Shown here piece by piece: positions 1 to 5,216 of a stretch of 5,216 nt of DNA; the stretch's first letter is position 1, and every line of letters begins with the position of its first letter. The DNA is from Azoarcus sp. (GTDB lineage Bacteria; Pseudomonadota; Gammaproteobacteria; Burkholderiales; Rhodocyclaceae), in NCBI GenBank assembly GCA_031258035.1, contig JAIRNL010000291.1:1-5216 (forward strand), given 5' to 3'. Below the pieces are notes generated by a model that saw only the letters and a program-made list of their open reading frames with translations, was not told the origin of the DNA and searched no databases. The position numbers were made by a program, and so were the translations under genes.

Positions 1-1547
1 CTGAGCGAATTCTCGGTGTAGTCGCCTTCGGGCAATTCCGAGTCGGCGCGCTGGTGACGGTAAGTCAGGCCGGCCTGGGTCTGCGGCCCGAGCCGCGTAT
101 TCACGCCCAGGGAGGCCGAAGTGCGCCAGGTGTCGAGATCGCCGCCGCCCTGCGAACGCGAGCGCGTGATCGTCGCGCCGAGCAGGGCGCGGGGCGCGAG
201 GCGGCGGCTGAAAGCCAGCGTGGCCGAATCGGTATCTATCCAGCTGCTCCCGGCAAGGCCGTCGTATCCCGCGAACCCTGTCGACGATAAAAGCCGACGG
301 CGCAAGCGTTGCCCCGACAAGGCGAGGGAATTGCGCAGGCCGATGAAGACCGCGCCGGCGCGCCAGCGCTGGTCGCGGTAATACGCATTGGCCACGACAT
401 CTCCGCCGGGCGCGTCACCGAGCAGCAGGCGCACGATTTGTTCGCGCTGGACGGCATCGGGAAACTGCCCCACCAAGCCAGGACTGTTGAAATGGGACAG
501 GAAAACCGGGTCTTGATAGACGCTGAACGAATCCGCCGAGGAGGCAATGTCGCGGATGCCGCTGATTTCCCACAAGGCGCGGCGGGTACGGTGGCTGAAA
601 CGGAAATCGTAGCCGCCGCCGAACGCACGCCGTTCAGCGAGCAGGGAGACGGTCGTGCGCGGAGTCGGATACCAGTCGAAGCCGCCCCCGCCGAACGCGC
701 CTTCGTCCCTGCTGCCGCCGACGGCGCCGTTGTCGTGGGACTCATACCCGGCCGTGGCGCGCAGACGGAACTGGCGAGCCAGATCAAGGAATACCGTCAC
801 CCGCCCCAGATCGCGGCGAAAGGTTTCGAGCGCCGAATCGTAATCGGTCTCGTAACGGGCATATTCGAGGTTCCAGCCGGCGTGGCGGGTCGCCATCCTG
901 TTACCGATCTGTCCGGCCCAAAGTTGCTGGCGCTGCCCGATGAAGCCGTCCAGGTTGCTGTCTAGCCAGTTCGAGCGGTAGCGAATCGCCCCTTCCGCCG
1001 CGTTTCCGAGGCGAAATTGCAGCCGGGAACCGAGCGACCATCCGCGAACTTCGTCGTCCCGCGCGATGTTCAGGCTATCGTCCCCGGCGCGCCCGGCGAA
1101 GGGCGAGCGGTTGTCGCGGTCGATGGCGGCGCCGAAATCGAGGAAAAAGGTTTCCCGCGCCGCTTCAAGTTCTCCCGCACCGTGCAGGACGCCAAAAGAC
1201 TGGCTGCGCCCGCCGTCGCGGGCATGACCGACGTTGCGCCACTGCGCATCGAACAGCCCGACAAAACGGCCGCGAGTACTCGAAACCCTGAGGCCCGGCG
1301 AAAGTTCGTATATCCAGCCGGAATCTTTCCGGAGCGCGCCGCTGGCTTCGTCCGTCCAGGTCAGGACGGTATCGAGCCGGGGAACGATCCGCAGCCCCTG
1401 CCCTTCCCGCGCGTTCCCGTCCGACGGGGAAGAAGCGTCCCCGGACGGCGGCGGCGCCGTTTCCTGGGCACGGACGCGCGCCCCGCCCAGCACCGCGAGC
1501 AGAGCCAGCAACAGGCAGACATTGCACGTCCCGACCTTGCCGCGCAT
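1..1547 (-). CDS. PEP-CTERM (XrtA)-system-associated outer-membrane beta-barrel protein, C-terminus cut by window edge
   Basis: The frame is open from ATG 1547 to the left edge (515 codons, no stop). The ATG is the first possible start after an in-frame TGA at 1595-1593; the ribosome site is weak (GGAA shortly upstream). The N-terminus is a signal peptide: basic MRGK, a hydrophobic stretch around residues 9-22 (CNVCLLLALLAVLGG), and a likely cleavage after VRA at residue 27, before QE. The rest lacks hydrophobic helices and shows alternating aromatic/polar strands separated by Gly/Asp/Arg turns. The early IVPRLDTVLTWTDEAS and LSPGLRVSS segments, and the late LGPQTQAGLTYRHQR...DYTENSL segment, resemble the PEP-CTERM-associated outer-membrane family (TIGR03016, BBP2-like barrels). 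Members usually end roughly ten residues after YTEN, so little is missing. Family function is inferred from exopolysaccharide loci, not biochemically settled. It lies 45 bases downstream of an OPX lipoprotein gene, in the same frame and probably the same operon. Alternative: a generic porin-like barrel. Confidence 0.85.
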   Translation of the reverse strand, partial: MRGKVGTCNVCLLLALLAVLGGARVRAQETAPPPSGDASSPSDGNAREGQGLRIVPRLDTVLTWTDEASGALRKDSGWIYELSPGLRVSSTRGRFVGLFDAQWRNVGHARDGGRSQSFGVLHGAGELEAARETFFLDFGAAIDRDNRSPFAGRAGDDSLNIARDDEVRGWSLGSRLQFRLGNAAEGAIRYRSNWLDSNLDGFIGQRQQLWAGQIGNRMATRHAGWNLEYARYETDYDSALETFRRDLGRVTVFLDLARQFRLRATAGYESHDNGAVGGSRDEGAFGGGGFDWYPTPRTTVSLLAERRAFGGGYDFRFSHRTRRALWEISGIRDIASSADSFSVYQDPVFLSHFNSPGLVGQFPDAVQREQIVRLLLGDAPGGDVVANAYYRDQRWRAGAVFIGLRNSLALSGQRLRRRLLSSTGFAGYDGLAGSSWIDTDSATLAFSRRLAPRALLGATITRSRSQGGGDLDTWRTSASLGVNTRLGPQTQAGLTYRHQRADSELPEGDYTENSL

Positions 1548-1592
1548 CTTCGTTTCCGTCCGTCGCGCTTGCGCCGTGGTGCCTTCAGGTTC

Positions 1593-2219
1593 TCAGAACC
1601 AGCTCTGCGGGATGAACAACACGTCGCCCGGGCGCATCTCGACGTTGGCCGACACGTCGCCGCCCCTGATGAGATCGTCGAGACGCACGCTGTACTGCTT
1701 GTTGCCCTCCCTGGTACGCAGGATGGTGGCGCTGTTGCCGCTGGCGAATTCAGTCATGCCGCCGACTTCGATCATCACATCGAGCAGTGTCATCCGTTGC
1801 TTGTAGAGCAGGGCCTGGGGCCGGGCCGCTTCGCCGATGACGCGGATCTGCTCGCTGTAAGGCCCGACGAACCGGGTCACGACCACCGTCACCACCGGCT
1901 CGTGGATGAAATGGGCCAATTCCTTTTCGATGTCGCGCGCCAGCGTGCTCGCATCCTTGCCCAGGGCCGGCAGATCCTCGACCAGCGGCGCGCTGATCTT
2001 GCCATCCGGACGCACCGGCACGGATAAACTCAATTCAGGGTTGCGCCAGACGACGATATCGACCCTGTCGCCAGGGCCGATCACGTAGTTGTTCGATGAA
2101 TCCGACACCGCGAGCGGCGCGGGGGGATAAGACGAACATCCGCCAACCGTCGCGGCAACCAGCACGGACGCCGCCAACCGCAGGCCCCGGACACGCGCGA
2201 CCGAAAACAATTTGCTCAT
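1593..2219 (-). CDS. XrtA/PEP-CTERM-type exopolysaccharide export lipoprotein (short OPX, Wza family)
   Basis: This 208-residue protein is a periplasmic/outer-membrane export factor for exopolysaccharide. Residues 1-27 form a lipoprotein signal (RVRGLRLAASVLVAATVGG) ending in lipobox V-G-G-C, with Cys28 the predicted acylated residue; Ser29-Ser30 at +2/+3 favours the outer membrane. The Poly_export domain spans about 45-125, starting with YVIGPGDRVDIVVWRNPEL and continuing through VPVRPDGKISAPLVEDL. A SLBB domain follows at about 130-200, with IRVIGEA and MTLLDVMIEVGGMTEFA, then MRPGDVLFIPQSWF at the extreme C-terminus. These motifs and the length match the XrtA-associated export family (TIGR03027). 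It is far shorter than Wza (about 380 residues) and lacks the C-terminal amphipathic helix that lines the Wza pore. The frame is open further upstream, but ATG 2219 is chosen because it gives a proper signal peptide and follows GGGAGG. The gene is divergent from thiD and first in its pair. Confidence 0.93.
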   Translation of the reverse strand: MSKLFSVARVRGLRLAASVLVAATVGGCSSYPPAPLAVSDSSNNYVIGPGDRVDIVVWRNPELSLSVPVRPDGKISAPLVEDLPALGKDASTLARDIEKELAHFIHEPVVTVVVTRFVGPYSEQIRVIGEAARPQALLYKQRMTLLDVMIEVGGMTEFASGNSATILRTREGNKQYSVRLDDLIRGGDVSANVEMRPGDVLFIPQSWF

Positions 2220-2230
2220 ACTCACCAAAA

Positions 2231-2236
2231 CCTCCC
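2231..2236 (-). promoter_or_regulatory. Ribosome binding site of the export lipoprotein gene
   Basis: On the minus strand GGGAGG precedes ATG 2219 with an 11-base spacer (TTTTGGTGAGT). The match to the anti-Shine-Dalgarno sequence is strong though the spacer is slightly long. It supports the start at 2219 over the longer open frame that extends upstream. Confidence 0.65.
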
Positions 2237-2242
2237 GCCAAA

Positions 2243-2266
2243 ACAACCGGACAACCGGACAACCGA
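2243..2266. repeat. Three tandem copies of an 8-base unit (ACAACCGG)
   Basis: ACAACCGG occurs at 2243-2250 and 2251-2258, and as ACAACCGA at 2259-2266, directly head to tail. On the minus strand this reads as repeated CCGGTTGT in the leader of the export lipoprotein gene, 24-47 bases before its start codon. It could be a slippage-prone tract or a repeated binding site; the sequence alone does not decide. Confidence 0.85.
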
Positions 2267-2277
2267 ATCTCCGGGAA

Positions 2278-2283
2278 AATATA
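2278..2283 (-). promoter_or_regulatory. Possible -10 box for the export operon
   Basis: TATATT on the minus strand is the only good sigma-70-like -10 hexamer in the GC-rich leader. It would place transcription start near 2271, about 50 bases ahead of the start codon and just before the CCGGTTGT repeats. No -35 element lies at the usual 16-18 base distance (a TTGGCT sits only 11 bases away), so this is weak and may need an activator if real. Confidence 0.25.
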
Positions 2284-2376
2284 GCGCCGCACACAGCCAA
2301 CGCCCCGGCCCACACTACCCACCCGGAAAGCAGCAATGAATTCTGCCACACCTCGAAGCCAATATCCCACGCGTTT

Positions 2377-2421
2377 CCCGGCCGCGCGCCGGGGCTGCCC
2401 CGCCCGAAAGCGCGCGCCGGG
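2377..2421 (+). other. GC-rich hairpin alternative to riboswitch P1/P2
   Basis: CCCGGC-C-GCGCGC (2377-2389) can pair with GCGCGC-GCCGGG (2410-2421), giving 12 G-C pairs around one bulged C (2383), with the 2390-2402 mini-hairpin at the tip. The inner six pairs equal P3. The outer six pairs use bases needed for P1 (2377-2378), P2 (2380-2382) and the CTGAGA-equivalent (2417-2421), so the full hairpin and the aptamer cannot coexist. It could be an unliganded state or a folding trap. Confidence 0.5.
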
Positions 2422-2458
2422 ATAGGCCTTTTGAACCCGATCCGGGCCATACCGACGC

Positions 2459-2462
2459 AGGA
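2459..2462 (+). promoter_or_regulatory. Probable thiD ribosome binding site inside riboswitch P1
   Basis: AGGA lies 10 bases before ATG 2473. It coincides with the conserved AGGGAA end of the THI box and with the 3' strand of P1. When P1 is formed this site is paired, the usual layout of a translation-controlling TPP riboswitch. Confidence 0.55.
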
Positions 2463-2472
2463 AAACGCGACC

Positions 2473-3360
2473 ATGCCTCTTTCCCGTTGCGACGCAAGCC
2501 TTCCCCCGCCCAATGTCGTCTCCATTGCCGGCGTCGATCCGTCCGGCGGCGCGGGCATATATGCCGATCTCAAGACTTTTTCCGCGCTGGGCGCCTATGG
2601 CTGTGCCGTCGTCGCCGCGCTCACCGCCCAGAACACCCAGGGCATCACCGGAACACACCTGCCGCCCGTCAAATTCCTGCGCCAGCAGGTCGACACCCTG
2701 TTCGCCGACATCGCCATCCACGCGACCAAGATCGGCATGCTGGGCAGCGCCGCCGTGGCCGCCACGGTCGCCGAATGCCTCACCCGCTGGCGGACGGCGA
2801 ATATCGTCATCGACCCGGTGATGGTGGCCAAGAGCGGCGACATCCTGCTCAACCGCGCCGCGGTCGGCATCATGCGCGAGGCGCTCTTCCCCCTGGCTTT
2901 CATCCTCACCCCCAACCTGCCCGAAGCCGGGGAAATCCTCGGCGAGCGCATCGCGGAATCGGCGCGGGAAATGTACGGCATGGTCAAACGCCTGCGCAAC
3001 CTGCTGCCGCACGACTCGGAACGCTGGGTGCTGCTCAAGGGCGGACACCTGCCCGGCGACAAGCTGGTCGACCTGCTCTCCGACGGCGACCGGGTGATCG
3101 AATTGCCCGCCCGCCGCATCGACACATCGAACACCCACGGCACCGGCTGTACCCTGTCTTCCGCCATCGCCGCCCTGCTGCCACAATGCGCCAGCCAGCC
3201 GAACCCGGTCGAAACGGCGGTACGCACCGCCCGCGAATACTTGCTGCGCGCCATCGCCGCCGCCAACTCGCTTGCCGTGGGCCACGGGCACGGCCCGGTA
3301 CATCATTTCCATGCGCTCGCGCGCCCGACTTTTCCCGCTTTCCCCCCGACGACCCCATGA
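2473..3360 (+). CDS. thiD: Hydroxymethylpyrimidine/phosphomethylpyrimidine kinase ThiD
   Basis: ThiD is the cytosolic ribokinase-fold enzyme that phosphorylates HMP to HMP-P and then HMP-PP, the pyrimidine donor for thiamin phosphate synthase. The 295-residue product is slightly longer than E. coli ThiD (about 266). Visible family motifs in order are SIAGVDPSGGAGIYADLKTF (17-36), ALTAQNTQG shortly after, ATKIGMLG, IDPVMVAKSGD (113-123), LTPNLPEA (145-152), LLKGGH (187-192) and NTHGTGCTLSSA (220-231). The last carries the anion-hole GTGC (223-226), with Cys226 at the catalytic position. The C-terminal GHGPVHHFHA matches the bacterial ThiD tail. Position 30 is Tyr where E. coli has Gln, a mild difference at the start of the ADLKTF helix. 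ATG 2473 is used because the upstream in-frame extension runs through the riboswitch. It is first gene of the operon under the TPP riboswitch and its stop overlaps the thiC start. No ThiE fusion is present. Confidence 0.97.
   Translation: MPLSRCDASLPPPNVVSIAGVDPSGGAGIYADLKTFSALGAYGCAVVAALTAQNTQGITGTHLPPVKFLRQQVDTLFADIAIHATKIGMLGSAAVAATVAECLTRWRTANIVIDPVMVAKSGDILLNRAAVGIMREALFPLAFILTPNLPEAGEILGERIAESAREMYGMVKRLRNLLPHDSERWVLLKGGHLPGDKLVDLLSDGDRVIELPARRIDTSNTHGTGCTLSSAIAALLPQCASQPNPVETAVRTAREYLLRAIAAANSLAVGHGHGPVHHFHALARPTFPAFPPTTP
3357..3360 (+). other. ATGA stop/start overlap coupling thiD and thiC
   Basis: The thiD stop TGA (3358-3360) is nested in ATGA with the thiC start ATG (3357-3359). 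The bases before it are pyrimidine-rich with no Shine-Dalgarno sequence (tttccccccgacgacccc), so thiC is probably translated by ribosomes finishing thiD. Riboswitch control of thiD translation would then reach thiC. Confidence 0.8.
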
Positions 3361-5216
3361 ACCGCCCAGAAGAATTCGCCGCCACCGACGCCCGCGTCGA
3401 CCACGCCGCCATCGCCCCCCTGCCCCGCTCGCGCAAGATCCACGTCCAGGGCTCCCGCCCCGACCTGAAAGTGCCGATGCGGGAAATTGCCCAATCCGAC
3501 ACCCCGACCGCCGACGGCAGCGTGAAAAATCCCCCCATCTTCGTCTACGACTGCTCCGGCCCCTATTCCGACCCACGGGCGAAAATCGACATCCGCGCCG
3601 GCCTGCCCGCCCTGCGCGCCGCCTGGATCGAGGAGCGCGGCGACACCGTCCCGCTGCCCGCGCCGACTTCCGCCTACGGCCGTCAGCGCGCCGCCGACCC
3701 GGCGCTCGCCGCCCTGCGGTTTCCCGGCCTCGCCCGCCAGCCGCGCCGGGCCGGGGCGGGCATGAACGCCACCCAGATGCACTACGCCAGAAAAGGCATC
3801 GTCACTCCCGAAATGGAATTCGTGGCGATCCGGGAAAACCTGAATCGCCGGGCGTATAGCGAAAGCTTGCGAGCCAGTGGCGCGCAGGGAGAAAAACTGG
3901 CCGCGCGCCTGACCCGGCAACATGCCGGGGTACATTTCGGCGCGGCGATTCCGCCTGAAACCACCCCGGAATTCGTGCGCGACGAAATCGCCCGTGGGCG
4001 CGCCATTCTCCCGGCGAACATCAACCACCCCGAAACCGAGCCGATGATCATCGGCCGCAACTTCCTCACCAAAATCAACGCCAACATCGGCAATTCCGCC
4101 CTCTCCTCCTCGATTGCCGAGGAAGTCGACAAAATGACCTGGGCGATCCGCTGGGGCGGCGACACGGTCATGGACTTATCGACCGGCAGGCACATCCATG
4201 AAACCCGCGAGTGGATCGTGCGCAATTCCCCGGTGCCCATCGGCACGGTACCCATTTACCAGGCATTGGAAAAAGTCGAGGGCCGCGCCGAAGAACTCAC
4301 CTGGGAAATCTTCCGCGACACCCTGATCGAACAGGCCGAACAAGGCGTCGATTACTTCACCCTCCACGCCGGCGTCCTCCTGCGCCACATCCCGCTTACC
4401 GCGAACCGCCTGACCGGCATCGTCAGCCGGGGCGGCGCCATCATGGCGAAATGGTGTCTCGCGCACCACCGGGAAAATTTCCTGCACACCCATTTCGAGG
4501 ACATCTGCGAAATCCTGCAAGCCTACGACGTCGCCTTTTCGCTCGGCGACGGCCTGCGGCCCGGCTCGATCCACGACGCCAACGACGAAGCCCAGCTGGC
4601 TGAACTCAAGACCCTGGGCGAACTGACCGAGATCGCCTGGCTGCACGACGTGCAAACCATGATCGAAGGCCCCGGCCACGTCCCCCTGCACCGCATCCGC
4701 GAGAACATGGAACTGGAGCTGAGCTGGTGCAAGGAAGCGCCGTTCTACACCCTGGGCCCGCTCGTCACCGACATTGCCCCCGGCCACGACCACATTGCCA
4801 GCGCCATCGGCGCGGCCCAGATCGGGTGGCATGGCACGGCGATGCTCTGCTACGTCACCCCCAAGGAGCATCTGGGGCTGCCGGACAAGAACGACGTCAA
4901 GGCGGGCATCGTCGCCTACAAACTCGCCGCCCACGCCGCCGATCTCGCCAAGGGCCACCCTGGCGCGCAAATCCGCGACAACGCGCTCTCCAAGGCCCGT
5001 TACGAATTCCGCTGGGAAGACCAGTTCAACCTCGGCCTCGACCCGGACAAGGCGCGGGAATTCCATGACGAAACCCTCCCCCGCGAAGCCGCCCGGACGG
5101 CGCATTTCTGTTCGATGTGCGGGCCGCGTTTCTGCGCGATGAAAATCACCCAGGAAGTGCGGGAATTCGCGGCGGCGCAGGGCGTGGCGGAAGATGAGGC
5201 GCTGCGCGCGGGGATG
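3357..5216 (+). CDS. thiC: Phosphomethylpyrimidine synthase ThiC, C-terminal end cut by window edge
   Basis: ThiC is a non-canonical radical SAM enzyme that rearranges aminoimidazole ribotide to HMP-P, releasing formate and CO. It runs in frame to the window end with 620 codons and no stop; E. coli ThiC has 631 residues, so only a short tail is missing. The N-terminal ThiC-associated domain (about 20-110) includes VPMREI and VYDCSGPYSDP. The TIM-barrel core carries EFVRDEIARGRAILPANINH, NANIGNSA (241-248), MDLSTGRHIHETREW (272-286), SRGGAIMAKWC (357-367), GDGLRPGS (397-404) and EGPGH (437-441). His441 and His505 (in TPKEHLGLP) sit 64 residues apart, like the metal ligands His417 and His481 of the Caulobacter enzyme. 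The C-terminal CSMCGPRFC gives the CX2CX4C cluster site, Cys585, Cys588 and Cys593, typical of the family. All key residues are intact, so it should be active. It is translationally coupled to thiD and falls under the same riboswitch. Confidence 0.98.
   Translation, partial: MNRPEEFAATDARVDHAAIAPLPRSRKIHVQGSRPDLKVPMREIAQSDTPTADGSVKNPPIFVYDCSGPYSDPRAKIDIRAGLPALRAAWIEERGDTVPLPAPTSAYGRQRAADPALAALRFPGLARQPRRAGAGMNATQMHYARKGIVTPEMEFVAIRENLNRRAYSESLRASGAQGEKLAARLTRQHAGVHFGAAIPPETTPEFVRDEIARGRAILPANINHPETEPMIIGRNFLTKINANIGNSALSSSIAEEVDKMTWAIRWGGDTVMDLSTGRHIHETREWIVRNSPVPIGTVPIYQALEKVEGRAEELTWEIFRDTLIEQAEQGVDYFTLHAGVLLRHIPLTANRLTGIVSRGGAIMAKWCLAHHRENFLHTHFEDICEILQAYDVAFSLGDGLRPGSIHDANDEAQLAELKTLGELTEIAWLHDVQTMIEGPGHVPLHRIRENMELELSWCKEAPFYTLGPLVTDIAPGHDHIASAIGAAQIGWHGTAMLCYVTPKEHLGLPDKNDVKAGIVAYKLAAHAADLAKGHPGAQIRDNALSKARYEFRWEDQFNLGLDPDKAREFHDETLPREAARTAHFCSMCGPRFCAMKITQEVREFAAAQGVAEDEALRAGM

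Larger units (their letters stand above)
2370..2469 (+). promoter_or_regulatory. TPP riboswitch (THI box) controlling thiD-thiC
   Basis: The 3' aptamer half reads TTGAACCCGATCCGG, then GCCATACCGACGCAGGAAA (2431-2464). It aligns without gaps to the THI-box consensus GAACCTGATCTGG...TAATACCAGCGTAGGGAA. The 5' half has CCGGGATAG (2417-2425) where CTGAGATAG is expected. P1 is strong: 2370-2378 (CGCGTTTCC) pairs with 2460-2469 (GGAAAACGCG), with one bulged A. P2 is GGCC 2380-2383 with GGCC 2425-2428. The P3 arm is GCGCGC 2384-2389 with GCGCGC 2410-2415, capped by CGGGG-CTG-CCCCG (2390-2402). Many differences from consensus are T-to-C or A-to-G changes, and the P5 pair CCGG/CCGA has one mismatch or a bulge. 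No terminator with a U-run follows. P1 ends three bases before the thiD ATG and holds its ribosome site, so repression of translation by TPP is inferred. Position before thiD-thiC strongly supports the call; the degeneracy leaves some doubt that it still binds. Confidence 0.75.
2220..2472. other. Divergent intergenic regulatory region between the export and thiamin operons
   Basis: These 253 bases separate two divergent starts. I see no credible coding sequence here; the frames open across it are extensions of the flanking genes or GC-driven shadows. The left third (minus-strand leader) holds the export gene ribosome site, a three-copy 8-base repeat and a TATATT box. The right 100 bases hold the thiD TPP riboswitch. 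The middle (about 2285-2369) must contain the thiD promoter, but no convincing -35/-10 pair is visible. CAATAT at 2360-2365 is a possible -10 that would start transcription almost exactly at the riboswitch, but it lacks a good -35. Confidence 0.7.

Noticed and set aside
309..2027. Long plus-strand open frames (309-965 and 1017-2027) opposite the export pair
   Set aside because: They are arginine/alanine/proline-rich mirror frames of the beta-barrel and OPX genes. GC-rich codon use removes stops from the antisense frame. The minus-strand frames have signal peptides and family motifs; these have none.
2331..2350. Sigma-54-like promoter on the minus strand (TGGCAG...TTGCT) upstream of the export gene
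   Set aside because: XrtA loci are often RpoN-controlled, so this was considered. However, the GG and GC doublets are 11 bases apart, whereas sigma-54 promoters need 10; the first element also has TGGCAG rather than TGGCAC.
2212..2472. N-terminal extension of ThiD upstream of 2473
   Set aside because: The extension translates the riboswitch aptamer and the export leader and has no similarity to ThiD. The family sequence begins shortly after ATG 2473.
2220..2573. N-terminal extension of the export lipoprotein to an upstream start
   Set aside because: The extension would bury the lipoprotein signal in mid-protein and overlap thiD and its riboswitch. ATG 2219 has a good ribosome site and gives a canonical lipobox at Cys28.
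2035..3576. A 513-codon minus-strand open frame across thiD and the intergenic region
   Set aside because: It crosses the riboswitch, the divergent start sites and the well-supported thiD gene, has low-complexity Gly/Arg-rich composition and no recognisable motif. It is a GC-driven shadow.
4176..5105. A 309-codon minus-strand open frame opposite thiC
   Set aside because: thiC is unmistakable on the plus strand with all catalytic motifs. The antisense frame is a Gly/Val/Asp-rich mirror with no ribosome site or domain.
5055..5170. Repeated GCGGGAATTC-like words near the end of thiC (also near 3480)
   Set aside because: They fall in frame on Arg-Glu-Phe or similar residues of ThiC with favoured codons; they are irregularly spaced and explained by coding.

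Overview
The window is GC-rich (roughly two thirds G+C by eye) and tightly coded. It reads as chromosomal DNA of a Gram-negative proteobacterium, most likely a betaproteobacterium of the Rhodocyclales/Nitrosomonadales kind. That is an inference from two things: the thiD-thiC proteins, and a PEP-CTERM/exosortase A (XrtA)-type exopolysaccharide export pair, which is common in those orders. No mobile element, CRISPR array, tRNA or rRNA is visible.

Two gene pairs diverge from one 253-base intergenic region (2220-2472). On the minus strand a short outer-membrane lipoprotein of the polysaccharide export (OPX) family (2219-1593) is followed after 45 bases by a large predicted outer-membrane beta-barrel of the PEP-CTERM-system-associated family (1547 down to the left edge, lacking only its last strand). 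Together they look like the outer-membrane end of a polysaccharide secretion machine. The OPX protein is too short to build its own Wza-style helical pore, so the barrel next door is a natural candidate for the conduit.

On the plus strand a thiamin pyrimidine operon runs to the right edge: thiD (HMP/HMP-P kinase, 2473-3360), then thiC (HMP-P synthase, 3357 to the edge, nearly complete), overlapping by ATGA. ThiC makes HMP-P from aminoimidazole ribotide. ThiD phosphorylates it to HMP-PP for coupling with the thiazole moiety.

The intergenic region holds the main regulatory content. A degenerate but recognisable TPP riboswitch (THI box, about 2370-2469) ends three bases before the thiD start codon. 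Its closing helix P1 contains the probable thiD ribosome binding site, which suggests control of translation. A long GC-rich hairpin (2377-2421) is incompatible with P1/P2 and could be the alternative state. Facing the other way, the export gene leader has a threefold 8-base tandem repeat (2243-2266) and an isolated TATATT box.

Nothing here is clearly a new system. The points worth a second look are the divergent THI-box sequence and its possible switching fold, the tandem repeat in the export leader, the OPX/beta-barrel pairing without an intervening chain-length or kinase gene, and the shared reading frame of those two genes.
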